Positions 8,999-20,047 of a DNA stretch of 32,201 nt are shown here, piece after piece. Made by a program: the position numbers and the translations under genes. Location: the NCBI GenBank assembly GCA_002877985.1, contig PNIK01000091.1, positions 1-32,201 of the forward strand. Reading direction: 5' to 3'. The DNA comes from Thermodesulfobacterium geofontis. GTDB taxonomy: Bacteria > Desulfobacterota > Thermodesulfobacteria > Thermodesulfobacteriales > Thermodesulfobacteriaceae. Within the stretch, counting starts at the first letter, position 1. The number at the start of each line of letters is the position of its first letter. Below the pieces are notes generated by a model. That model was not told the origin of the DNA. It was given only the letters and a program-made list of their open reading frames with translations, and did not search any database.

Positions 8999-9805
8999 TT
9001 AATAAATAATTATTCCTGCATAACCAACCACAGAGGAATAATCTTTTATTACATCTCCTGAAGTCATATAGTCTATAAGTTCAGCTTTATTTGCTCCAAG
9101 ATTTTTACAAGCATTAATAGTAACTGCTATAGGAATGTAGCCACAAGCACTTACTCTTTCTTCAAAAATCACTTTAAGAAAACTTTCTTCCGAAAGTTTT
9201 AAAATTTCTTTTATAGCCATCATATCTTTTTCCTTAGCCACCTCATGAGGTACATAATGACTAAAGTCACTACTTCCAATTATTAAAACATATTTATCAG
9301 GATATCTTTTTATCACTTCTGAAATACCCCTTCCCAATTCTATTACCTCCTCTAATTTTAATCTACCTAAACAAAGAGAAACTATTTTTACTTCAGGATT
9401 TATGTATTGCAAAAATGGAACCTGAACTTCTATAGAATGTTCATGCAAATGAGCCATAACATCCTTAGCTATAATAGGAACCAATTTTACTAAATCTTCT
9501 GTAAGTTCTTTATCAATTAGAGTTTCACCTAAGGGAGTAATAAAGGATTCTCCAGGAAAAATGGATATTCTTTCACCCAATCCTGTGTGATTTGTACCTA
9601 TTATCATAGCAGTATCAGGAGGTAGTATACTTCCATAAACCTTTCCTGCTACCCATCCAGAATACATATAACCTGCATGAGGGACAATTATTCCTTTAGC
9701 TTTTATTTTATTTTTCTTAAATTTAATAAGGGTAGACAAATGAAATTTTAACTCTCTTGGATTTTCACTATAAAAATATCCTGCCACTGCTGGCTCTCTT
9801 TTCAT
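8999..9805 (-). CDS. AmmeMemoRadiSam system protein B (Memo family)
   Basis: REPAVAGYFY...VPHAGYMYSG...IIGTNHTG...GSSDFSHY motifs. Confidence 0.93.
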   Translation of the reverse strand: MKREPAVAGYFYSENPRELKFHLSTLIKFKKNKIKAKGIIVPHAGYMYSGWVAGKVYGSILPPDTAMIIGTNHTGLGERISIFPGESFITPLGETLIDKELTEDLVKLVPIIAKDVMAHLHEHSIEVQVPFLQYINPEVKIVSLCLGRLKLEEVIELGRGISEVIKRYPDKYVLIIGSSDFSHYVPHEVAKEKDMMAIKEILKLSEESFLKVIFEERVSACGYIPIAVTINACKNLGANKAELIDYMTSGDVIKDYSSVVGYAGIIIY

Positions 9806-9808
9806 TTT

Positions 9809-10540
9809 TTACACCTCTTTTAAAGTTTTTATATATTCCAAATCTTCAGGAGTATCAACCTCTGGAACATCCTTAGGAACTACAGTCACAGCTATTTTAT
9901 AACCATATTCCAAAGCCCTCAACTGCTCAAGTTTTTCAGAAGCTTCCAGATCTCCAGGTGGAAGACTTATAAATTTATCTAAAAATTCTTTAGTATAAGC
10001 GTAAACTCCTATGTGTTTTAAGTAAAGTGGCTCTTTACCGGTAGGTACAAAATAAGGAATAGGAGATCTTGAAAAATAAAGAGCCTTTCCTTCCTTATCT
10101 AATACTACTTTCACCTTATTAGGGTTTTCAAGATCTTTTAAATTTTTTATTGGGGTTGCTAAAGTGCTTATATGAACATGGGAAGAAAAAAGCAAAGGTT
10201 TTATTAATAAAGAAAAATATTCAGGTGGAAATAGTGGTTGATCACCCTGTAAATTTATAATTATATCTTCTTCATTGAGACCTAAAATGTTAGAAGCTTC
10301 AGCAACTCTTTCAGTGCCGCAAGTATGTTCTTTTCCTGTTAAAATTGCTTTTCCTCCAAAATTTTTTACTTCATTAAAAATTCTCTCATCATCAGTTGCA
10401 ACATATACTTCTGAAATTTCTGAAGATAAAGCCCTTTCATAAACATGATGGATTATTGTTTTCCCCCAAAGTAAGGCTAAAGGTTTACCAGGAAATCTTG
10501 TGGATCCATACCTTGCAGGAATAATAATTACTTTTCTCAT
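9809..10540 (-). CDS. kdsB: 3-deoxy-manno-octulosonate cytidylyltransferase
   Basis: IIPARYGSTRFPGKPLALLWGKTIIHHVYERA and NLQGDQPLF motifs. Confidence 0.95.
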   Translation of the reverse strand: MRKVIIIPARYGSTRFPGKPLALLWGKTIIHHVYERALSSEISEVYVATDDERIFNEVKNFGGKAILTGKEHTCGTERVAEASNILGLNEEDIIINLQGDQPLFPPEYFSLLIKPLLFSSHVHISTLATPIKNLKDLENPNKVKVVLDKEGKALYFSRSPIPYFVPTGKEPLYLKHIGVYAYTKEFLDKFISLPPGDLEASEKLEQLRALEYGYKIAVTVVPKDVPEVDTPEDLEYIKTLKEV

Positions 10541-10673
10541 TTAATTTTAATTTAATCTAACTTTTTCAAAATAAAAGCCACTCTTGAATTTTATTGCTTT
10601 AAGATTAAACTTATTTAAACTTTATTTTAAAACTTTTTAAAAAAACTAAAAAATTTCTAAACTTAGGTGTCTA

Positions 10674-13226
10674 ATGGGAAAAATAAAGGTTGTAGAATTA
10701 GCTAAGGAGTTAAACTTAGACCCTAAAGAACTTCTTAAAAATCTTCAGGAAAAGGGATATACTGTAAAAACAATAGCTTCTTCTATAAACGAGGAGGAAG
10801 CTCAGAAAATACGAGAGTTTTATAATGTAAAATCCGGTTTCATTGTGATAAAAAGAGAAGAATTTGAAAAACATCAGGTTGATCTTTCTGAAAGTACGCT
10901 TTCAGAAATTTTAGGACCTGAAGCTTTAGAAAAGCCAAAAAAGAAAAAATTAGTTATTAAAAAGGCAAAAAAAGAAGAAGCTGAGATTATAAAACCTGAA
11001 ATTACTGAAACACCAGTTGTTCTGGAAAAGGAATTTCCAGAAGAAAGATTTAAGCTTGAAGAAATAACAAAAGAAGAAAAGCCTCTAGAGGAACCTGAAA
11101 AAGAATTAAAGGTTTTTCCTGAAAAACGAATAGTTACTGATTTCAGACCAAGAAAAGAAAGACCTTTTAAACCAAAAGAAGTACCCTCTATATCAATACC
11201 TAAGGAAGAGCCTGAAACTTTACCTATACCAGAAAAGGAAGAGATAAAAAGAAAGAAAAAAGAAAAAGAACTTGAGTTAAGAGAAAAGAAAAAGGGCAAG
11301 AAAAAACCTGGATTATTTAAAAAACCAAGAAAAGAATTGGAAGAACTTGAAGAACTCTTTATAGAAGAACCAGAGGTACTTTTCGAGGAAAAAGTAATTG
11401 TAGAGGAAAAACCTAAAAAAGTAAAAGAAAAGGTAGAAAAAGTTCCGGAAAGACCTCCTACCCTTCCTCCCAAGGAAAAGAAAATTAAAGTTTATGAAAC
11501 TATCCAAGTTAGTGAGCTTGCTAAATTAATGGGGGTAAAAGTTGGTGAATTAATTAAAAAATCTTTACAAATGGGTATGCCTGTAACTGCCAATCAATCA
11601 ATAGATGCTGATACTGCAGCAATTTTAGCTGATGAATTTGGATATCAGGTGGAAAAAGCACCTATTGAAGAAGAAATTCTTCTACAATATACTCCTCCTT
11701 CTCCAGAAGAATTAAAGCCCAGACCTCCTGTGGTTACAGTTATGGGACATGTTGATCACGGAAAAACAACTCTTCTTGATGCTATAAGGAAAACTGATGT
11801 AGCAAACAAAGAAGCAGGAGGAATTACTCAACATATAGGTGCCTACACTGTGAAATTAGAGGATGGGAGAATTATAACTTTTATTGACACACCAGGACAT
11901 GAAGCTTTTACATCTATGAGGGCAAGAGGAGCCCAAGTCACAGACATAGTAATTCTTGTTGTAGCAGCTGATGATGGAGTAATGGAACAAACTAAAGAAG
12001 CTATTGAACATGCAAAAGCTGCTAAGGTTCCCATTGTGGTTGCCATAAACAAAATAGACAAACCTGATGCTAACCCTGAAAGAGTTAAATCTCAACTTGC
12101 AGAATTGGGACTTGTTCCTGAAGAATGGGGAGGAGATACCTTAGTGGCTAACATTTCTGCCAAAAAAAGGATAGGAATAGAAGAACTTCTGGAGCTTGTT
12201 CTTTTACAAGCAGAAATGCTTGAACTTAAAGCAGCCTATGATAGACCTGCCAGGGGAAGAATTATTGAAAGTAAACTTGATAAAGGTAGAGGACCTGTAG
12301 CAACAATCATTGTCCAAGAGGGGACTTTAAAAGAAGGAGATATCTTTGTAGCAGGGCTTACCTATGGAAGAGTAAGAGCTATGTTTGACAGTTATGGAAA
12401 TAGAATTAAAGTTGCTACCCCTTCCATTCCTGTAGAAATTCTTGGATTTGAAGATTTACCGCAGGCTGGAGATGATTTTATTGTAGTTGATGAAGAAGAA
12501 AAAGCAAGAAAAATTGCAGAATACCGACAAAGAAAAGCTCGTGAAGCTGAAACTGCAAAAGAGGTTAAAATATCTTTGGAAAAACTTTTTGAAAAACTAA
12601 AAGAAGGAGAAATAAAAGAACTAAATATAGTATTGAAAGCAGATACTCAAGGAACTTTAGAAGCATTAAAAACTTCTTTATCAAAACTTTCTACTGATAA
12701 GGTAAAAATCAATATTATACGTGCAGGAATTGGAGCAATTTCAGAAAGTGATGTAATGCTTGCTTCTGCTTCTAATGCTATAGTAGTTGGTTTCAATGTA
12801 AAGCCAACTCCAAATGCCAAAAATGTTGCTAAAGACGAAAGAGTGGAAATCAAATTTTACGATGTAATTTATCAACTTATTGATGATATTAAAAAAGCTA
12901 TGACCGGTCTTCTTGAACCCAAACTTGAAGAACATATTACAGGTATTGCTGAAGTGAGAGCTACTTTTAAAATACCTAAAATAGGTATTGTTGCTGGTTG
13001 TTATGTAAAAGAGGGAACCATACATAGAAATAACAAAGTAAGAGTTATTAGAGATGGTGTAGTAATTTTTACAGGAAATATTGCATCCTTAAAACGTTTT
13101 AAGGAAGATGTAAGAGAAGTTTCAGCAGGATACGAATGTGGATTGAGGATAGAAAATTTTCAGGATATAAAAGAAGGAGATATAATTGAAGCCTTTGAAA
13201 TAAAAGAAGTTACTCCAGAGCTTTAA
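10674..13226 (+). CDS. infB: Translation initiation factor IF-2
   Basis: [50 protein letters not shown]; two IF2-N-like segments separated by a charged linker. Confidence 0.98.
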   Translation: MGKIKVVELAKELNLDPKELLKNLQEKGYTVKTIASSINEEEAQKIREFYNVKSGFIVIKREEFEKHQVDLSESTLSEILGPEALEKPKKKKLVIKKAKKEEAEIIKPEITETPVVLEKEFPEERFKLEEITKEEKPLEEPEKELKVFPEKRIVTDFRPRKERPFKPKEVPSISIPKEEPETLPIPEKEEIKRKKKEKELELREKKKGKKKPGLFKKPRKELEELEELFIEEPEVLFEEKVIVEEKPKKVKEKVEKVPERPPTLPPKEKKIKVYETIQVSELAKLMGVKVGELIKKSLQMGMPVTANQSIDADTAAILADEFGYQVEKAPIEEEILLQYTPPSPEELKPRPPVVTVMGHVDHGKTTLLDAIRKTDVANKEAGGITQHIGAYTVKLEDGRIITFIDTPGHEAFTSMRARGAQVTDIVILVVAADDGVMEQTKEAIEHAKAAKVPIVVAINKIDKPDANPERVKSQLAELGLVPEEWGGDTLVANISAKKRIGIEELLELVLLQAEMLELKAAYDRPARGRIIESKLDKGRGPVATIIVQEGTLKEGDIFVAGLTYGRVRAMFDSYGNRIKVATPSIPVEILGFEDLPQAGDDFIVVDEEEKARKIAEYRQRKAREAETAKEVKISLEKLFEKLKEGEIKELNIVLKADTQGTLEALKTSLSKLSTDKVKINIIRAGIGAISESDVMLASASNAIVVGFNVKPTPNAKNVAKDERVEIKFYDVIYQLIDDIKKAMTGLLEPKLEEHITGIAEVRATFKIPKIGIVAGCYVKEGTIHRNNKVRVIRDGVVIFTGNIASLKRFKEDVREVSAGYECGLRIENFQDIKEGDIIEAFEIKEVTPEL

Positions 13227-13227
13227 A

Positions 13228-13518
13228 ATGGTAGTGGGAATAGCAAAAATAGAAATCTTTTTTCCTGAACCTAATTCCCTAAAGTCAAAAAGAAGAAGAC
13301 TGAAAGCTCTTATCCATAAATTGGAATCCCAATTTAAAAAAATTTCCTTAGCTGAAGTTGATGGACATGATCTGTGGCAAAGGACAATTCTTGGTATAAG
13401 TATAGTGGGGAAGAATCAAAAATTTGTAGATAGCAAACTTACTTCCATTCTAAATTTTATCCAAAATGACGGGAGTATTGAAATTATTAAAGCTGAAATA
13501 GATTTTATTTCTTATTAA
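13228..13518 (+). CDS. DUF503 / YlxP-like protein
   Basis: Size, LKSKRRRLKALIHKLESQF and AEVDGHDLWQRTILGISIV; position after infB. Confidence 0.88.
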   Translation: MVVGIAKIEIFFPEPNSLKSKRRRLKALIHKLESQFKKISLAEVDGHDLWQRTILGISIVGKNQKFVDSKLTSILNFIQNDGSIEIIKAEIDFISY

Positions 13519-13526
13519 AAATTTCA

Positions 13527-13868
13527 ATGTCCTATAGATCTAAAAAAGTAGCCAGCTTATTACAAGAAGTTATCTCAGAAATAATCATGCATGAATTAAA
13601 CGACCCTATATTTAAACAATTTATTACTATAACTGAAGTAAAAATTGGAGAAGATTTAAAAAAAGCAATTATTTATTTTACCGTTTATGAGGGTAATAAA
13701 GAAGAGGTAGAAAAAGCTTTAAATAAAGCTAAGGGCTATATCAAAAAACTTTTGGGAGAAAAAATAACCATTAAATACCTGCCAGATATTGAGTTTCGTC
13801 CAGATGATAGAATGGAAAAAGAAAAAAGAATTGATGAATTACTGGCTAAAATTTCCAAAGAATCCTAA
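13527..13868 (+). CDS. rbfA: Ribosome-binding factor A
   Basis: SYRSKKVASLLQEVISEII...ITEVKIGEDLKKAIIYFTVY...LPDIEFRPDD; follows infB. Confidence 0.93.
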   Translation: MSYRSKKVASLLQEVISEIIMHELNDPIFKQFITITEVKIGEDLKKAIIYFTVYEGNKEEVEKALNKAKGYIKKLLGEKITIKYLPDIEFRPDDRMEKEKRIDELLAKISKES

Positions 13869-13870
13869 AA

Positions 13871-14857
13871 ATGAATCAGACTTTAGAAAATATTTTAAAC
13901 ATCTTTAAATCCTTAGAAAATTTTATATTAATTACTCATTTAAATCCAGATATAGATGGTATATCCTCTATGCTTGCCTTACACATCTTTTTAAAGACAA
14001 ATAAAAAAAACTCTTTTCCTATTTTAGAAATTATTCCAGAAAATATAAACTTTTTACCCTATTCAGAAGACCTTATTTTAATAGATAATTTCAATTTAAA
14101 CTTTGAAAAATTTGCTACCATTGTTTTAGATACTCATACTCCAGAAAGAATTTTTGAAAAAATTTATCTAAAAATTGCTTCTTCCGAAATTTTTATTATT
14201 ATAGACCACCATCATGTTGAAAAAAATAGAATACGATTTTCTGAAAATGAAATTACCTTAATTGATTCTTCAGCTCCTTCTACCACATATTTAATATATG
14301 AAATACTAAGAGATGGAAACTTTATTATCACCCCAGAAATGGCACAAAACTTACTTTCTGGTCTTTATTTTGACACAGGATCTTTCAAATATGAAAATGT
14401 AAATGAAAAAACATTTTTGGTAGCAGGTGAACTCTGCAAATTGGGTGCAAACCCTCATTTAATAGCTTCTCATCTTTTTGAAAATATCTCCGTTAAGGAG
14501 ATAGAAATTTTAAAAAAGATTTTAGATAGACTTGAATTTCTTGAAAACGGTATTATAGCAATTTCTTATTTAACCTTTGAGGATATTAAAGAAATAGGGA
14601 TTAAAAATTTAAATGATTTTTCTAACTTTTTGAGAAGCATAAAAGAAGTTAAAATTTCTGTCTTAATAAAGGAAGTTGAAAAAAATATAGTTAGTGTGAG
14701 TCTTAGAAGCAGAGCACCTATTGAAATACTACATTTAGCAAAAACTTTTGGTGGTGGAGGACATAAATATGCCTGCGGTTTTAAAATGAAAGTTAATAAT
14801 TTTTATGAATTTTTAGAAAATTTTAAAGAAATTTTAAGGGATTATTATGGAAGCTAA
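13871..14857 (+). CDS. DHH/DHHA1 phosphoesterase (NrnA-type oligoribonuclease)
   Basis: HLNPDIDG, VLDTH, DHHHVEKN and GGGGHKYACGF motifs. Confidence 0.92.
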   Translation: MNQTLENILNIFKSLENFILITHLNPDIDGISSMLALHIFLKTNKKNSFPILEIIPENINFLPYSEDLILIDNFNLNFEKFATIVLDTHTPERIFEKIYLKIASSEIFIIIDHHHVEKNRIRFSENEITLIDSSAPSTTYLIYEILRDGNFIITPEMAQNLLSGLYFDTGSFKYENVNEKTFLVAGELCKLGANPHLIASHLFENISVKEIEILKKILDRLEFLENGIIAISYLTFEDIKEIGIKNLNDFSNFLRSIKEVKISVLIKEVEKNIVSVSLRSRAPIEILHLAKTFGGGGHKYACGFKMKVNNFYEFLENFKEILRDYYGS

Positions 14858-15800
14858 ATCCTTTTTATTAAATGGGATTTTGGTAATAGATAAACCTCAA
14901 GGTCTTACTTCTACACAAACCTTAGAACAGGTTAAAAAATTTTTAAAAGTTAAAAAAGCTGGGCACGGAGGAACGCTTGATCCAATTGCAACAGGAGTTT
15001 TACCTATTTTTTTAAATAACACCACTAAACTTGCAGAAATATTTTTAGAAGGTGATAAAGTCTATGAAGGTGAATTTCAACTCGGTATATCTACTGAAAC
15101 TTATGATATAACAGGTGAAATTATAGCAAAAAAGAAAGTTCCAGATATAGGTATAGATGAAATCCAAAAAATAGCTGATTCTTTCTTAGGTGAAATTGAA
15201 CAAGTTCCTCCTCCCTTTTCAGCTACTAAATACAGGGGGAGACCTCTTTATAAATATGCAAGAAATGGAGTATATATTCCTAAAAGCCCCAGAAAGATTA
15301 AAATTAATGAATTTAAAATTCTTGAAAAGAATAATTCAAAGGTACGTTTTTATCTTCATTGTTCCAAAGGAACTTATGTAAGATCTTTGATTCACGATCT
15401 TGGAGAAAAACTGAATTGTGGAGCAGTTCTTGTAAATTTGAGAAGATTAAAGAAAAGTGTTTTTACCTTAGATAAAGCTATAACTTTAGAAAAATTAAAA
15501 GAACTTTCCTTTCAGGGATTAGATAAAATCTTACCATTTATTATTCCTCCAGAAGAAGCTTTAGAATTTTTACCTAAGGTTATTGTGAGCGAGGATCTTT
15601 CACAAAGAATAAGGGATGGACAACAAATCTATACTTCTTCTTTCCTTTCTTTTATAAAATTTCAAAAACTTGTAATTTCACCTACAGAGAAATGGATAAG
15701 AATTGTTACTACAAGAGGGAAATTGGTTGCTATTATTGAAAACCCACTCCTTAATCCATCTGCAACTTATATCAAATACTTTAAGGTATTTAAAGACTAA
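14847..15800 (+). CDS. truB: tRNA pseudouridine(55) synthase
   Basis: GILVIDKPQGLTS...GHGGTLDPIATGVLPI...QVPPPFSATKYRGRPLYKYAR...GTYVRSLIHDLG. Confidence 0.95.
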   Translation: MEAKSFLLNGILVIDKPQGLTSTQTLEQVKKFLKVKKAGHGGTLDPIATGVLPIFLNNTTKLAEIFLEGDKVYEGEFQLGISTETYDITGEIIAKKKVPDIGIDEIQKIADSFLGEIEQVPPPFSATKYRGRPLYKYARNGVYIPKSPRKIKINEFKILEKNNSKVRFYLHCSKGTYVRSLIHDLGEKLNCGAVLVNLRRLKKSVFTLDKAITLEKLKELSFQGLDKILPFIIPPEEALEFLPKVIVSEDLSQRIRDGQQIYTSSFLSFIKFQKLVISPTEKWIRIVTTRGKLVAIIENPLLNPSATYIKYFKVFKD

Positions 15801-15802
15801 AA

Positions 15803-16708
15803 ATGAAAAAATTCAAATCCTATCTTTTCCTTTTTCTTAGAATTTTTATTACAATTTCCATTCTTTATATACTTTTCAAAAAAAGCGATTTTGAAAAATT
15901 AAAAAATATCTTTAAAAAGATTTCTTTCCCCTATTATATTTTAGCTTTGCTAAGTTTCAACACTTTTCAAGTATTAGTAGCTCTCAGATGGAAATTTATA
16001 TGCGAAAGTTGGGGATTTAGAACTAAATATTTCTTCTATTTAAAAACCTATTTAATGGGTTATTCCTTAAATACTGTTTTTCCAGGAATTATAGGCAGTG
16101 ACATTTTAAGAACATTTTTTCTTACTAAGGAGGGTTTAAACTGGAAAAAAGCAAGTTTAAGTGTATTTTTTGATAGGATGTTTGGTCTATTGGGTATTTT
16201 TTTAATTCTTCTATGGTCTCTACCACTTTTTGGAAATTTTTTACCCTATAAATTTTACTCCTTTCTCTTATATTTAGTTTATGGAACTCTATTAGCAGCA
16301 ATTTTAGCCAATATAATAATTTTAATAATTTTAAAATTTTATTCTCCAGAATATTTACAACCCATCCTCTTTCCACATAACATAAAACCTTTATTTTTAG
16401 GTTTTATTATTCAGACTCTTTTTGTTTTACAATTTATTTTCTTAGGTAAAGCTTTACATCTTAATTTAAACTTTATTTATTTTTTTGTAATCATACCTGT
16501 AGTTAGTTTTCTTGCAGCTTTACCTTTAAGTATTTCTGGATTAGGAATAAGAGAGGGTACACTAAGTTATTTTCTTTCTCTTTTACATTGTTCTTTAGAA
16601 TATGGTATTTCCTTAGGACTTTTGGGTTATTCACTTATTTTGCTTTCCTCTCTACCAGGACTTTATTTTTATTTAAAGGAAAAAAGTTTATGGAAACAGG
16701 CTTCTTAA
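15803..16708 (+). CDS. Lysylphosphatidylglycerol synthase TM region / UPF0104 flippase-like membrane protein
   Basis: Polytopic protein with GYSLNTVFPGIIGSDILRTFFL and LPLSISGLGIREG motifs. Confidence 0.85.
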   Translation: MKKFKSYLFLFLRIFITISILYILFKKSDFEKLKNIFKKISFPYYILALLSFNTFQVLVALRWKFICESWGFRTKYFFYLKTYLMGYSLNTVFPGIIGSDILRTFFLTKEGLNWKKASLSVFFDRMFGLLGIFLILLWSLPLFGNFLPYKFYSFLLYLVYGTLLAAILANIIILIILKFYSPEYLQPILFPHNIKPLFLGFIIQTLFVLQFIFLGKALHLNLNFIYFFVIIPVVSFLAALPLSISGLGIREGTLSYFLSLLHCSLEYGISLGLLGYSLILLSSLPGLYFYLKEKSLWKQAS

Positions 16709-17304
16709 TAAAAAGTTTTTTAACCTTTTTTACTATTATTGACCCAGTAGGAGGTGTTCCTTTCTTTTTAAGTATTACTGCAGGATATTCTGAGGAGGAA
16801 CGTAGAAAAATAGCCTTAAGAGCTTCTATAACAGCAATTATAACTCTTTTGTTTTTTTTATGGATAGGAAAGTATTTATTATACTTTTTTCAAATTTCTG
16901 TTTCTTCTTTTAAAATAGCTGGAGGAATACTTCTTTTTCTTATAGCTATGGAAATGCTTTTTGGAAAAACTACCCAGGTAAAAACTACAGAAAGAGAAAC
17001 ATTAAAGGTGAAAGAAAAGGAAGATGTATCTATTGTTCCTCTTGGCATTCCCTATTTAGCTGGTCCTGGTGCTATAACAACTACCATTATCTTAAGTGAA
17101 ACCTCAAGTTTATATACCAAATTAGGTTTATCCATGACTATTTTGTTGGTTTTGTTAATTACTTTTGTAATTTTTAGTTATTCTTCTAAAATTTCTAAAT
17201 TTTTAGGTGAATTAGGTACAAAAGCTGTAGTAAGAATTCTTGGGTTAATTCTTGCAAGTATAGCTATTGAATACGTTACTACTGGACTCAAAGAAATTTT
17301 TTAG
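16690..17304 (+). CDS. MarC family integral membrane protein
   Basis: FFTIIDPVGGVPFFLSIT and PLGIPYLAGPGAITTTI; start reassigned from 16588 to ATG 16690 (19-nt overlap with the upstream gene). Confidence 0.9.
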   Translation: METGFLIKSFLTFFTIIDPVGGVPFFLSITAGYSEEERRKIALRASITAIITLLFFLWIGKYLLYFFQISVSSFKIAGGILLFLIAMEMLFGKTTQVKTTERETLKVKEKEDVSIVPLGIPYLAGPGAITTTIILSETSSLYTKLGLSMTILLVLLITFVIFSYSSKISKFLGELGTKAVVRILGLILASIAIEYVTTGLKEIF

Positions 17305-17322
17305 TATAATTATGGTTCAATT

Positions 17323-18714
17323 ATGGATCTTTTTAGAAAAAAACCCTTAAGTTTTGCTGAAAAAATAACTTCTCAATTAAAAAGAGAACTATATTTATGG
17401 GATATAGTTTTTATAGGAATTGGTGCAGTGGTTGGAGCAGGGATTTTTGTTATTACGGGACAAGCAGCAGCTTCTTATGCTGGGCCTGCCATAATACTTT
17501 CTTTTATACTGGCAGGTATTGGAATAGGAATTACCGCTCTTGTTTATGCTGAACTTTGTTCTGCCTTTCCACTTGCAGGAGGTGCTTATAATTACACTTA
17601 TTTTGTTTTAGGAGAATTTTTTGCTTGGTTAGTAGGATGGAACATCCTTCTCGAATATGGAGTTGCTACTGCTGCTGTGGCAACTGGTTGGTCTGGCTAT
17701 TTAAGAGCTTTTTTAAAAAATAATTTTAACTTTGTTTTACCTAATGCTCTATCAGGCCCTATAAATTTTCAGCAGGGTACTTTTATTGATCTTTTTGCCT
17801 TTATAGGAGTTATTTTAATATTTTTGCTTGTAACTATAGGAATAAGAAAGAGTGCTTTGGTTAATAATTTTATAGTAGTTTTAAAACTAATTGTGCTTTT
17901 TTCCTTCGTGATTTTTGGAATTAAATATATTAATTGGGAAAATCTTAAAAATTTTATGCCCTATGGTTGGAAGGGTGTTTGGAGTGGTGCCTCTCTTATA
18001 GTCTTTGCCTATCTTGGTTTTGATGCCCTTGCTACCCTTGCTGAAGAAACAAAGGAGGTAAAAAAAACTCTTCCACAAGGACTTATCCTTTCTTTGATTA
18101 TTATAACTTTTCTTTATATAATAGTTTCTTTTACTCTAGTAGGAATGCTTCCCTATTGGGAATATGAAGGAAAACCTGATGCCTTAGCTTATGCTATGTA
18201 CAAGGTTAATGAAAAATGGGTGGCAAATTTTATTTCTTTAGGGGCAGTAATAACTATTACTTCTGTAATGCTCGTTATGGCTATAGGTTTTACAAGGGTT
18301 TTATATGCCCTTGCCAGAGATGGACTTATGTTTAAAGCCTTTTCGGAAGTCCATCGTAAATATTTTACCCCCTATAAAGCCTCTATTTTCGGTGCTATAT
18401 TTTTATCTCTGTTTGCAGGATTTTTGCCTTTAAAAATACTTGCAGAATTGATAAATATTGGAACTCTTTTTGCTTACCTTATAATCGGAGTTGCTGTGAT
18501 GCTGCTTAGAAAAAATAAAGAATATAATCCAGTTTTTAAAGTACCCTTCCCCAAAATTTTCCTTCCTTTAAATTTAATTTTTCTTTTATTTATAATGTTT
18601 GGACTCCCTCTTGAAACCTGGATTAGATTTGCAGTATGGAGTTTAATTGGAATTTTAATTTATTTCCTCTACGGATATAAACATAGCTTGCTTAATACAG
18701 AAATCCAGAAATAA
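17323..18714 (+). CDS. APC family amino acid permease
   Basis: [18 protein letters not shown]...[14 protein letters not shown]...[17 protein letters not shown]. Confidence 0.93.
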   Translation: MDLFRKKPLSFAEKITSQLKRELYLWDIVFIGIGAVVGAGIFVITGQAAASYAGPAIILSFILAGIGIGITALVYAELCSAFPLAGGAYNYTYFVLGEFFAWLVGWNILLEYGVATAAVATGWSGYLRAFLKNNFNFVLPNALSGPINFQQGTFIDLFAFIGVILIFLLVTIGIRKSALVNNFIVVLKLIVLFSFVIFGIKYINWENLKNFMPYGWKGVWSGASLIVFAYLGFDALATLAEETKEVKKTLPQGLILSLIIITFLYIIVSFTLVGMLPYWEYEGKPDALAYAMYKVNEKWVANFISLGAVITITSVMLVMAIGFTRVLYALARDGLMFKAFSEVHRKYFTPYKASIFGAIFLSLFAGFLPLKILAELINIGTLFAYLIIGVAVMLLRKNKEYNPVFKVPFPKIFLPLNLIFLLFIMFGLPLETWIRFAVWSLIGILIYFLYGYKHSLLNTEIQK

Positions 18715-18718
18715 ATAC

Positions 18719-18760
18719 TTGACAAATATTTAAAAAAAATTAAATTAAGTAAGTACTTAC
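18719..18760 (+). promoter_or_regulatory. Putative promoter (TTGACA 18719, TAAATT 18741) plus a 12-bp palindrome GTAAGTACTTAC (18749-18760)
   Basis: Consensus -35, weak -10 with 16-bp spacer, perfect palindrome at the expected transcription start, 15 nt before the tolC-like ATG. Confidence 0.55.
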
Positions 18761-18775
18761 ATAAAAAATTTTATT

Positions 18776-20047
18776 ATGAAAAAGATTTTAACCAGCTTTT
18801 TAATCATTTTTTTCTTTAGTTTCTATTCTAATCTTTTTGGAGCTCAAACCCTCTCTTTAGAAGATGCCATTCTGATAGGAATCAAAAATAATCCACAAAT
18901 CAACATTGCTTCAAAAATAAAGGAACAATATTATTATCAAAAAAATATCGTTAGAGCAGGATTTTTCCCTTATTTATATTTTGAATATAGTTTTCAGAGA
19001 TGGGATCGGGGAAAAGATGAACCTAATGTAGATTATCAGAGATGGGGACCTTATTTAAGTTGGAATATCTTTTCTGGATTCTCAACCTGGCATAGTTACA
19101 AAGAGGCACTTCTGCTAATTTCTTCTCAGGATGAAAATATTAAAGCTACTATCCTAAACATTGCTCTTAACATAGTACAAGCCTATTTAGAATATTTTAA
19201 ACAAAAGGCACTCTATGAAGCAGCTTTAGCAGATTTAGAAGATGCTAAAACTTTACTAAAACTTGCCCAAAAAAAATATGAGGTAGGACTTTCTCCTTAT
19301 GCAGACGTACTTGATGCTCAGGCAAGAGTTAAAGAAGCGGAATTTAATGTAACTAATTATAAATACACAGCGGAAATTGCTAAAGTAAATGTATTAACTT
19401 TAATAAACTACGATCTTACAAAAGTAGGTGAATTTGAATTCTTACCTGTTGAAGAAAAAAAACTTGAAGTGAAAGCCTTAGAGGAATGTATAAAAATAGG
19501 ACTAACAAATAGACCAGAGCTTAAAGCAAAGGAAAAGGAAATACTCGCTCAACAGGAAAAAATAAAAAGTGTAAAAGGAGAATTTTATCCTTCTGTAGAT
19601 CTATTTAGCAGTTATTATAAATATAAAAATTTACCTACGGAAGACGAGGAGTTTATAGCAGGAGTAAAAATTACTTTTCCTATATTTTTAGGTCTTTCAA
19701 GATTTGCTAAACTCGGAAAAGAAAAGGTTTATTTAGAACAGAAAAATTTTGAGAAAATTTCTACAGAACTTGATATAAAACAGGAGATTTTTACTAATTA
19801 CAAACATTGGCAAACCACAAAGGAAAATTATGAGTCAGCACTTGCTTGGTTAAAAAGCATAGAAGAGGATTATAGAATTATCCAGAAAAAATATGAAGAA
19901 GGTCTGGCAAGTATAGTAGACGTAACCACACTTCTTGCAAGACTTTCTCAAGCGAGAGCCAAAGTAGCAGTTTCCAAATATGACTGGATATATTCTTATT
20001 ATAAACTTCAAAAATCTATAGGTCTCATCCCTGAAATTGAAAAATGA
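18776..20047 (+). CDS. TolC family outer membrane efflux protein
   Basis: Signal peptide, LSLEDAILIGIKNNPQI, periodic coiled-coil repeat architecture. Confidence 0.93.
   Translation: MKKILTSFLIIFFFSFYSNLFGAQTLSLEDAILIGIKNNPQINIASKIKEQYYYQKNIVRAGFFPYLYFEYSFQRWDRGKDEPNVDYQRWGPYLSWNIFSGFSTWHSYKEALLLISSQDENIKATILNIALNIVQAYLEYFKQKALYEAALADLEDAKTLLKLAQKKYEVGLSPYADVLDAQARVKEAEFNVTNYKYTAEIAKVNVLTLINYDLTKVGEFEFLPVEEKKLEVKALEECIKIGLTNRPELKAKEKEILAQQEKIKSVKGEFYPSVDLFSSYYKYKNLPTEDEEFIAGVKITFPIFLGLSRFAKLGKEKVYLEQKNFEKISTELDIKQEIFTNYKHWQTTKENYESALAWLKSIEEDYRIIQKKYEEGLASIVDVTTLLARLSQARAKVAVSKYDWIYSYYKLQKSIGLIPEIEK

Noticed and set aside
10874-11507. Minus-strand ORFs of 199 and 64 aa
   Set aside because: Ser/Phe-rich shadow of the Lys/Glu-rich IF-2 linker on the opposite strand; composition artefact.
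11843-13025. Minus-strand ORFs inside infB (72, 79, 68, 94 aa)
   Set aside because: Antisense to strongly conserved infB coding sequence with no independent support.
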